Source: Clostridia bacterium (GTDB taxonomy: Bacteria; Bacillota; Clostridia; Christensenellales; Borkfalkiaceae). From it: a DNA stretch of 43,872 nucleotides. Below, in pieces: positions 17,581-25,057 of the stretch (within the stretch, counting starts at the first letter, position 1; each line of letters starts with the position of its first letter). Below the pieces are notes generated by a model. The model made no database searches and had not been told where the DNA came from. It was given only the letters and a program-made list of their open reading frames with translations. A program made the position numbers and the translations under genes. The stretch lies in assembly GCA_029061155.1 (NCBI GenBank), contig JAIDSQ010000157.1, positions 1 to 43,872 on the forward strand. Reading direction: 5' to 3'.

Positions 17581-18525
17581 ATGTCTAAGAAAATAAAGAT
17601 AGCAATGTTAACATGCGCGCTTGCATCGGTAGTGGCGGTTTCCGCGTCACTGTCGGCTTGTACTATAAAGACCAAACACCCCGGCGCAAAAATAACCGTT
17701 GAATTTAACAGTGTGTCGTACGAGATTGATTACACGCTTTACAGGAATATGTATCCCCAGACCGTTCAGCACTTCATCGAGCTTGCCGACGCGGGATTCT
17801 ATAACAATATGATAGTCCATAACTATACAGCTTCTTCGGACTGGTTCACGGGCGCATATTCTTATAATGCCGACGAATCTCTTGCTTACGCCACGGCGTC
17901 CACAAATAAAACGCTTGCGGAATATCTTGAAAAGAACGAAAAGGAAAAGGCTTACTACGACCTTGCAAGCGGGGACAAGCTTACCCCCACCGTATACGAT
18001 TACGGCAAACTGACTTACAACAGCGACGGCAAAGCCGAAGTTACCTCCGAAGGCAAACTTGCAACGCTTATCGGCGAGTTCTCTTCAAACAACCACGTAG
18101 TTGAACAAAACGGACTTACCGCGCAGCTCGGCGCACTTAAAATGTTCTATTACAGCGATGATGACGACGCAAATAAAAAGGCGGCAATAGTCAACAGCTT
18201 TAATCAGGTACTTATTCACGACTATAAATACAACCGCGCGACAAGTATATTCTCTATGCAGATGGGTTCAAGCACGTCATATTCCGAATCAAGCTACTGC
18301 GTTTTCGCAACGCTTAAAAACGACGGCGCGAAAGAAAAACTCAATGATCTTTTAGAGGCGGTTTCCGACTATATTTCGGATAACGGACTTTCAAGCACTT
18401 TCACCACGTCGGTTACGACCACGGTAGATAAACTTGACGTATATTCCAACGGCGGTCTTGAAACAAAGTTCACAATGACCGCTACGCCCATTATCATCAA
18501 GTCTGTTGAAATAACAAAATATTAA
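17581..18525 (+). CDS. Predicted cyclophilin-type peptidyl-prolyl isomerase-like lipoprotein
   Basis: Lipobox LSAC; ITVEFNSVSYEIDYTLYRNMYPQTVQHFIELADAGFYNNMIVHNY resembles the cyclophilin N-terminal pattern (YPxTVxNFxxLxxxGFYdg). Confidence 0.65.
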   Translation: MSKKIKIAMLTCALASVVAVSASLSACTIKTKHPGAKITVEFNSVSYEIDYTLYRNMYPQTVQHFIELADAGFYNNMIVHNYTASSDWFTGAYSYNADESLAYATASTNKTLAEYLEKNEKEKAYYDLASGDKLTPTVYDYGKLTYNSDGKAEVTSEGKLATLIGEFSSNNHVVEQNGLTAQLGALKMFYYSDDDDANKKAAIVNSFNQVLIHDYKYNRATSIFSMQMGSSTSYSESSYCVFATLKNDGAKEKLNDLLEAVSDYISDNGLSSTFTTSVTTTVDKLDVYSNGGLETKFTMTATPIIIKSVEITKY

Positions 18526-18540
18526 TTAAAAAAAATGCAA

Positions 18541-18573
18541 ACCCCGACGGTCAACGACCGTCGGGGTTTTTTA
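18541..18573. terminator. Terminator
   Basis: ACCCCGACGGTC-aac-GACCGTCGGGGTTTTTTATTT. Confidence 0.85.
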
Positions 18574-19383
18574 TTTATCACTGATTTTCAAATCTTCAAA
18601 CGCATACGTTGCGTAGTAGTAGTGCGAAACAAGATTTTCATCCCTTTTCATAATCAGTAAATGCAATTCGTAGCAGTCTTGCTTTTTATACAGCTCGATA
18701 TCGCATACGCACGAGTTTACAACGTCAATCTCTTCTTCGATAATTTCCGCACCGCTGAAAACAATTGTTACACTATCGTCAAGCGTCAAATATAAATCGT
18801 CTTTATCCTTTTCAACTTTTGTAATTTGCGCGCTGTCAAATAAGAAAGGTACGGAATATATGTATTTGTGCTTTTTAAATTGTGCGTGAATAGTAAGCTC
18901 TTCTTCAGCCTTAAAGGAATTTTCACAGCACTTTTCATACAATTCTTGTGCCTTTATGTATCTGCCTCTTATATATCCGAGTATTTCTTTTTTTGTCTGC
19001 TCTTCCGCATAACCGAGCGCAAGCAGTCTTTTATCTTTAACGGTCTTTAAAACATCGTCGGGAATATACGAAATTTGGCGCAGCCTGTTTAAGTACTGTA
19101 TCAGAAAATCGTTTGTGCAGGTTTTTTCGTTTATTACCTCGCCGTCGCCTAATAAATCAATTTCCAAGGCGATTGTATCGGGCAGCATAACAAAGCTGAT
19201 TTCGTTTTCTTTTTCAGACAGGTTAAAATTTGTTTTTATCGTATGTAAATGCTCTTTTGCAACACAATCTTTTCCGCCGTCCGTAAATACGAACGGTATT
19301 TTTTTATGCGTATTCGGCTCCAACATTATTATCAGATCGTGAAAATCAATGTCTTTACGCCATTCCTTTGTTAATATCTTCAT
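18571..19383 (-). CDS. Hypothetical protein
   Basis: ORF with an AAGGAG RBS before the ATG at 19383 (MKILTKEWRKDIDFHDLIIMLEPN...); no family recognised. Confidence 0.75.
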   Translation of the reverse strand: MKILTKEWRKDIDFHDLIIMLEPNTHKKIPFVFTDGGKDCVAKEHLHTIKTNFNLSEKENEISFVMLPDTIALEIDLLGDGEVINEKTCTNDFLIQYLNRLRQISYIPDDVLKTVKDKRLLALGYAEEQTKKEILGYIRGRYIKAQELYEKCCENSFKAEEELTIHAQFKKHKYIYSVPFLFDSAQITKVEKDKDDLYLTLDDSVTIVFSGAEIIEEEIDVVNSCVCDIELYKKQDCYELHLLIMKRDENLVSHYYYATYAFEDLKISDK

Positions 19384-19536
19384 AAAGTTCTCCTTTTGTT
19401 TCTCTGAATTATTTATCCTAAAATCGCGCAAAATTTAGTGTACTTCTATTATATCTTCTGTTTCTTAACATTGCAAGCAAAATGTTAAGTTTCAGAAGAT
19501 AATAAAAAATAGAAAAAGCACTATTATTGGGGAATT

Positions 19537-19974
19537 ATGTCGAACCTATCCGAACAACTTACCGAACTTATGAATGAAGATGGTTATACTCAATCTACAC
19601 TTGCCGAAACATTGAAAACTCCGCGCGCAAAAATTTCATTGTATTTATCGGGGAAATCTGTTCCTAATTTTGAGTATTTAGTTTCTTTTATTACATTTTT
19701 TAATTGTTCGGCAGACTTTTTAATAGGCTTAAACGATTATCCGAAACGTGATATTAAATACAAACCTGTACAGCCGTTCAATATCCGTTTACGTGAAGTT
19801 TTAAAGTTAAAAGGTAAATCTCAAAAATCTTTAATAGATAATACACATATTTCTTGGAATACTCTTCACGGTTGGTTGACGGCTAAATCTTCACCGTCTA
19901 TTGAAAATTTAAAGAAACTTGCAAAGTTTTTTGACTGTTCGATTGATTTCATTTTAGGTCGTACAGATTACTGA
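19537..19974 (+). CDS. XRE-type protein with two tandem HTH_3 domains
   Basis: Two parallel modules: LTELMNEDGYTQSTLAETLKTPRAKISLYLSGKSVPNFEYLVSFITFFNCSADFLIGLNDY and LREVLKLKGKSQKSLIDNTHISWNTLHGWLTAKSSPSIENLKKLAKFFDCSIDFILGRTDY. Confidence 0.85.
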   Translation: MSNLSEQLTELMNEDGYTQSTLAETLKTPRAKISLYLSGKSVPNFEYLVSFITFFNCSADFLIGLNDYPKRDIKYKPVQPFNIRLREVLKLKGKSQKSLIDNTHISWNTLHGWLTAKSSPSIENLKKLAKFFDCSIDFILGRTDY

Positions 19975-19978
19975 AATA

Positions 19979-20007
19979 AAAAATAGCCCGAGCGGGCTAT
20001 TTTTTTA
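19979..20007. terminator. Convergent terminator
   Basis: AAAAATAGCCCGagCGGGCTATTTTTTTA. Confidence 0.85.
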
Positions 20008-20925
20008 TTCTGCGGGATAGATGTTGCTTATTTTTCTGTCGGTGATATCGACTGCGTAATACTTTATTTCAAACAGGTTTTTGCCCTTTGGATAGACAAG
20101 CCCGACCGCCTTTATGTCGCCGTGCAGGGTAAAAAATTTTTCGGGCGGAACGGTTACGCTTACGTATTCCCCGAGATAATCTTTTAATTCGCCCGCCTTT
20201 TCCTTAAGTTCATTATCAAGGTATTTAATGTAATCGCCCCTTGTAAGCACGCTTTCAAAAAAGGCAAAGTGAATTTCTTCGGGGGTGTAGGTTTCCTCCG
20301 TATGCCCGCCGATTAAATTGAGCCTTTCTCCGTCGTACGAAAATTCGCATATAGCTTTTGACGCCGTGCACGTTTCAAAGGGCACGGTTATTTTTAATGT
20401 TTGCCCGAACTCCGCGTTTTCCGCGCTGTTAAGAAAAATCTTCTGTCCGTTTTGGGAAATTATCAAAAGCGTTTTTCCGCCGCGGACTGTCAGAACTTCA
20501 TATCCCGCAATTGTATTGACTTCGGCGGTTGCGGAGGCAAAGCTCTGCGGCAGGGGACTTAAATCGTATTCTTTTCCCTCGCACGAAAGGTAAATTCCGC
20601 CCTGTCTGAAAATAGTCACAAGGTTGCCCTGAAACCGCGTCTGGTAAATAACTTCTATTTTAACGTCCTTGGGCGCGTACTCGCGGACGTAGACAAATGC
20701 GTCGTTTTCGGCAAGATACAGGTCGATAAATTCGGGCGGGTTGGTAAAAAACTTTTCGTCCATAAAAAAGTTTACGCTTTGCAGATTGTCGCCCGGCGTA
20801 ATTTCTGCAAACACGCTATCCGAAGGGTTAAGCTCTATGCGCCGTTCAAATCCGTCGACCGTACCTATATACATTCCGTTAAGCCTGAGTACCGCAGGCA
20901 CGCAGGATAAAAAATAAACTCTCAT
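20005..20925 (-). CDS. Hypothetical protein
   Basis: Long ORF, start MRVYFLSCVPAVLRLNGMYIGTVDG at 20925; no family recognised. Confidence 0.7.
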   Translation of the reverse strand: MRVYFLSCVPAVLRLNGMYIGTVDGFERRIELNPSDSVFAEITPGDNLQSVNFFMDEKFFTNPPEFIDLYLAENDAFVYVREYAPKDVKIEVIYQTRFQGNLVTIFRQGGIYLSCEGKEYDLSPLPQSFASATAEVNTIAGYEVLTVRGGKTLLIISQNGQKIFLNSAENAEFGQTLKITVPFETCTASKAICEFSYDGERLNLIGGHTEETYTPEEIHFAFFESVLTRGDYIKYLDNELKEKAGELKDYLGEYVSVTVPPEKFFTLHGDIKAVGLVYPKGKNLFEIKYYAVDITDRKISNIYPAE

Positions 20926-21053
20926 AAATAAAATCACGAAATTGCCGCGCTGTAATTTCGGGCGGCAACGTTTTTTTATTTAATAAATATGTATATACTC
21001 CGTAAATTATGTCAATATAAATGCCGTGATTAATTATTGCAGGAGGCACTGAT

Positions 21054-21650
21054 ATGAACAAAATCAACGGTTATACGGAAGAAGAGGCAAGGGGTCTTGT
21101 AAAATACGTCTGCGACGAGAGAAAGGCGGGCGCAACGCTTTCGGGAATATTTGCAAGCTATGCAAAAAAGACGGGCAGGGCAAAGGGTAGCGTAAGGAAT
21201 TATTACTATGCGCTTTTGCGTTCGAGCGGGGATAACCGCGTTAAGGAGATGTTGGACGGCACGGGACTTAAAGCCGAAAAAATCGTGCAGTTTTCGGACG
21301 ATGAGACGGACAAAATTTTACGCGCCATTATTACCCAAAAGAGTAAGGGTGTGTCGGTAAGAAGGGCGGTTTTAAACCTTTCGCACGGCGACGACAAGCT
21401 TATGCTCAGGTATCAGAACAAATACAGAAACGTTCTTTCCAAACAACCCGAGCGCATAGAAAAGCTTATGCGCGAGTGCGGAATAGATGACGGCGACGGC
21501 GCGCGCAAAAGGCTTGAAGAGGAAATAAACGGACTTTACGACAGATTAGCCGAAAGCCTTAAAGAGGAAAACAAAAAGCTCGCCGCGGTAATAAAAAAGC
21601 TGACCGACGAAAACGCGCTTTTAAAACTGCAAATTAAAAATTCGTATTAA
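21054..21650 (+). CDS. Hypothetical protein; possible helical DNA-binding N-terminus with C-terminal coiled coil
   Basis: AGGAGG RBS; basic helical region (TGRAKGSVRNYYYALLRSS) and C-terminal ESLKEENKKLAAVIKKLTDENALLKLQIKNSY heptads. Confidence 0.75.
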   Translation: MNKINGYTEEEARGLVKYVCDERKAGATLSGIFASYAKKTGRAKGSVRNYYYALLRSSGDNRVKEMLDGTGLKAEKIVQFSDDETDKILRAIITQKSKGVSVRRAVLNLSHGDDKLMLRYQNKYRNVLSKQPERIEKLMRECGIDDGDGARKRLEEEINGLYDRLAESLKEENKKLAAVIKKLTDENALLKLQIKNSY

Positions 21651-21660
21651 AGCCGCGCTT

Positions 21661-21703
21661 AACCCCCGAAACGCAATTTGCGTTTCGGGGGGTTACTTTT
21701 TAA
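21661..21703 (+). terminator. Terminator
   Basis: CCCCGAAACGCAA-ttt-GCGTTTCGGGG then ggttacTTTTT. Confidence 0.75.
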
Positions 21704-21818
21704 TAACCTCTTGAAGGATTGTCATTATAGCGTCCTGCAGCTGCGGGTTTACCTGTAATAGTCACAATTATTCATGCTGTGCATTAATTACAATTAAATT
21801 TTAGCAATTGAAAAATTT

Positions 21819-21858
21819 AACAAATTACCCGCCGAGTAGCCTCGACGGGTAATTTGTT
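21819..21858. terminator. Hairpin downstream of the minus-strand secreted protein gene
   Basis: AACAAATTACCCG (21819-21831) and CGGGTAATTTGTT (21846-21858), 13-bp perfect inverted repeat. Confidence 0.75.
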
Positions 21859-21869
21859 ACTATTAGGAT

Positions 21870-22991
21870 TTATACATAATCGTATGCAGCATATGAAATT
21901 GTATTAGCAATATTGAATTCAAAGTTAATTGTTTTGTCTTTCCAAGGCCAGAAATTGTCCTGTATCATTTGTATTATTCTATTATCAGACATTGAATACG
22001 AAGTTTTATTGCTGCGGTTTTCTCTTACAATGTATATAGCTGTTTGCATTGATTGATTTATGTTATATGAATACCAAGGATTGTTTTCTGTCCAAGGATT
22101 TACATATTCAAATTCTATATTTACTTCGTCTTTTGCCATATTACCTTTATCATAAACTTTAGGCGATTCTAAAATTGTTGAATATGAAGATGAAATACTT
22201 GCACCAATTTTTGCCGAACTATCAGAGCCTATTTCTGCGCTCAAGTCGGAGCCATATGTTATGGTCATTGAAGGATTTTTAGATTTTGGTTGGTAATCAC
22301 GTAATTGTACTTGTTGGCTATTCGGCTTAAAATTATAAATTAAACGACTAGCTCTAAAGTCATCAGTTTTATTGTTATTAGGTGAAATATATGTTTCATG
22401 TGCCATTAAACGGTAACGATAATTGTTTGTTACAATTATAAAATTTGAGTACCATTCTGCCGCATCTCCGTAGTGAACACCGTCGTAGTCAAGACTCCAT
22501 GTAAATTTTTTAGATGTAGTAGAAGTCCATGAGTCACCAATTGCCATACTAGCGACTGAACGAGAATTGGTATTTTGATAATCACGTTGTATTATTCCGT
22601 TTACAATTTCGTCTTTGGTATTTTGAATCATTATGTTTAAATTTTCGTTTGTTGTGTATGTGGTGCCAATTAAATATCCTTCACCAATAACACCTTCTTT
22701 GACTTCGTAAAAGTATTTTCCTAATACCCTACCTTTAACATCAACTTCTTGTATTTCGTTCGTTTCTGTTAAACGCGAAATACCATCAATATTATGTGGA
22801 ATTTCATTTTCGTCTATAGGAAGATAAAATATTGTACCCAAATAGGAATCATCATAATTATTCTCCGAAATTGTTTCTAAGCTTTTAACTTCTTGTACCA
22901 ATACATTTTCTTTTGAATCTGTGGTAGGTACAGCTGCAACATTTAATCCTACAAATACAGTCGTGAGTAATAAAGCCAGTTTTGAAATCAT
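21870..22991 (-). CDS. Secreted protein of unknown function
   Basis: Signal peptide MISKLALLLTTVFVGLNVAAVPTT; Gly/Ser-rich alternating segment ITYGSDLSAEIGSDSSAKIGASISSSYSTI; AT-rich codon use. Confidence 0.75.
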   Translation of the reverse strand: MISKLALLLTTVFVGLNVAAVPTTDSKENVLVQEVKSLETISENNYDDSYLGTIFYLPIDENEIPHNIDGISRLTETNEIQEVDVKGRVLGKYFYEVKEGVIGEGYLIGTTYTTNENLNIMIQNTKDEIVNGIIQRDYQNTNSRSVASMAIGDSWTSTTSKKFTWSLDYDGVHYGDAAEWYSNFIIVTNNYRYRLMAHETYISPNNNKTDDFRASRLIYNFKPNSQQVQLRDYQPKSKNPSMTITYGSDLSAEIGSDSSAKIGASISSSYSTILESPKVYDKGNMAKDEVNIEFEYVNPWTENNPWYSYNINQSMQTAIYIVRENRSNKTSYSMSDNRIIQMIQDNFWPWKDKTINFEFNIANTISYAAYDYV

Positions 22992-23274
22992 TTGTATTTC
23001 CTCGTGTGAGATTAAAGTAGTATTTATTAACGTCCCTCTCCAAGGACGAGCAAAATAGCTGAATTTTTATGAGAGATTAGATCAAGGTTGGTCACATATA
23101 TAATTACTTGTAACAATGGTTCCAATCTCTTAAATAGCTTTTAATCAATTAATTTTCGTAATAAATAAAGGAATGTTGGACTGTTTAAACTCCTGCAGTA
23201 GTTGAAATCATCAAATAATTCTTTTTTATATAATTAGAGTTATTAAACCCGTACGAAGTACTTTGACTAAAAAA

Positions 23275-23814
23275 CTAAGTTTCATAATTTTCTTTATTCT
23301 TTACGGTTCTCCTTCTTTTCAAAAATATTATAAGTGACGTTACGATACAAATAATTGAAATAAAAACGAGAATACGAAACCATGTTCCGCTTGATACCCA
23401 AAAACGTACGTACCACCAAATAAAAGAATATGTCTGATTGTAATATAAAGGATTAAGCAAAGCGTAAATAAATAGCCCGATAAAAATGGCTATAGAAGTA
23501 ATAAATGCTATCAAGAGAATAATATCTTTCTTGTCCAACAAGTGATTCTTTTCCCTTATTATAATGGTTTCTTTTTCACGAACGACTTCTTTAGGCGTTT
23601 CTACGTTTACGCTTTGTCCCGTAATCAAATAATCTAAACCAACTTCAAATAACTGAGCTATGGAAGTTAAGCAGTCAAGATTGGGTTCACAAACATCGTT
23701 TTCCCACTTTGCAATTGCCTGGCGCGACATATTTAAATGTGCCGCCAACGTTTCCTGCGAGTAACCTTTTTTCTTTCTTAAATCACGTATTCTTTCACCG
23801 ATTGTCATTGCCAA
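23275..23814 (-). CDS. XRE-family HTH regulator with two C-terminal TM helices
   Basis: GERIRDLRKKKGYSQETLAAHLNMSRQAIAKWENDVCEPNLDCLTSIAQLFEVGLDYLITG, then two hydrophobic helices. Confidence 0.88.
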   Translation of the reverse strand: MAMTIGERIRDLRKKKGYSQETLAAHLNMSRQAIAKWENDVCEPNLDCLTSIAQLFEVGLDYLITGQSVNVETPKEVVREKETIIIREKNHLLDKKDIILLIAFITSIAIFIGLFIYALLNPLYYNQTYSFIWWYVRFWVSSGTWFRILVFISIICIVTSLIIFLKRRRTVKNKENYET

Positions 23815-23972
23815 ATGTCTCGCTTAATGTATTCACATTATTTACACTTTTATTATATAAAATTTTTCAGATTAAAACAATTAACTATAGGTAGCATTTT
23901 GTATAAATTTCGTAGCATTGAAATATTATACTTTTTTGCTTGACTTGTTGCGTATAATATAATATTATAAAT

Positions 23973-23990
23973 TTGTTGATTAATCAACAA
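23973..23990. promoter_or_regulatory. 18-bp perfect palindrome in the degV-family promoter/leader (candidate operator)
   Basis: TTGTTGATTAATCAACAA directly downstream of a TTGACT/TATTAT-type promoter. Confidence 0.5.
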
Positions 23991-24010
23991 TTATTGTAAA
24001 GAGGTACGGT

Positions 24011-24856
24011 ATGGTTAAAATTTTAATAGATTCGGCGACGGATATAGAACTTGCGGAGGCGCAGGAAAAGGGCTTTCATCTCATTCCCGTTCAGGTAAGA
24101 TTCGGGGAAGAGGAGTATCTTGACGGAATAAATCTCACGCACAGTAAGTTTTTTGAAAAGCTTATCGAAAGCGACGAACTTCCGCAGACGAGCCAGATAA
24201 ACGAGTTCAGGTTTGAAGAAAAGTTTAAAGAGTTGACGCAAGACGGCAGCGAGGTGGTTGCGGTATTGCTTTCGTCAAAGCTGTCGGGAACTTACGCCTG
24301 CGCGGTTGCCGCGGCGCAGAAGTTCGGCGGTAAGGTGCACGTGGTTGACAGTCTGAACGCCTGCATAGGTGAAAGAATACTTGCCGAGTACGCTTTAATT
24401 CTTGCAAAAGAAGGCGCGGACGCGGGTGCGATTGTTGAAAAACTTGACAAGGCGAAAGGTAAAATTCAACTTCTTGCGCTTTTGGATACTTTAACCTATT
24501 TGAGAAAGGGCGGAAGAATTTCAGCCGTCACGGCGTTTGCGGGCGAAATGCTTTCCATAAAGCCGGTGGTCAGCGTTATAGGCGGCGAAGTCAAGCTTGT
24601 GGGCAAGGCGATAGGTTCCAAAAAGGGCAACAACCTTTTAAACAGGCTTGTGTCAGAATGCGGCGGGATTGATTTCGATATGCCGTACGCTTTGGCTTAC
24701 TCGGGGCTATCCGACGCAATGCTTTCAAAATATCTTGCCGACAGTGAACATTTGTGGAAGGGCAGTACGGACAGTATTCCTTCGTATATGATAGGCAGTA
24801 CGATAGGCACTCACGTAGGACCGGGCGCAATAGCCGTAGCATTTTTTGCGAAATAA
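24011..24856 (+). CDS. DegV family protein (fatty-acid-binding, FakB-like)
   Basis: VKILIDSATDIELAEAQEKGFHLIPVQVRFGEEEYLDGINLTHSKFFEKL, TSQIN, LSSKLSGTYACAV, LDTLTYLRKGGRIS, GSTIGTHVGPGAIAVAFF. Confidence 0.96.
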   Translation: MVKILIDSATDIELAEAQEKGFHLIPVQVRFGEEEYLDGINLTHSKFFEKLIESDELPQTSQINEFRFEEKFKELTQDGSEVVAVLLSSKLSGTYACAVAAAQKFGGKVHVVDSLNACIGERILAEYALILAKEGADAGAIVEKLDKAKGKIQLLALLDTLTYLRKGGRISAVTAFAGEMLSIKPVVSVIGGEVKLVGKAIGSKKGNNLLNRLVSECGGIDFDMPYALAYSGLSDAMLSKYLADSEHLWKGSTDSIPSYMIGSTIGTHVGPGAIAVAFFAK

Positions 24857-24861
24857 TTCAA

Positions 24862-24907
24862 TTTCCCCGCGCGTTAAAACAAAACGCGCGGGGAAATTGG
24901 TTTTTAC
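24862..24907 (+). terminator. Terminator of the degV-family gene
   Basis: TTTCCCCGCGCGTTttaaaacaAAACGCGCGGGGAAA-type stem followed by TTGGTTTTT. Confidence 0.8.
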
Positions 24908-24935
24908 TGTCAACGGCAATAATTTTTAAAATCCC

Positions 24936-24965
24936 TTGACACATATACTTTAAAAGTGATAGAAT
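24936..24965 (+). promoter_or_regulatory. Sigma-A promoter of surface unit 1
   Basis: TTGACA (24936-24941), 18 nt, TAGAAT (24960-24965). Confidence 0.6.
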
Positions 24966-25057
24966 AAACTTGATATATTGTCTTTTTTATACCTTGAAAA
25001 AACCGCCCGTAAACGCGGCGCAGGGTAGTAAATTACAAGCAACAAGGAGAACTGCCT

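Noticed and set aside
20941-20978. TTGCCGC...GCGGCAA hairpin plus T-run upstream of the 20005-20925 gene
   Set aside because: Looks like a + strand terminator, but no + strand gene ends there; may be chance or an antisense terminator, with too little evidence to call.
21054-21650. Possible sporulation regulator (RsfA/Myb-like)
   Set aside because: Only a vague resemblance at the N-terminus; insufficient for a named call, so kept as hypothetical.
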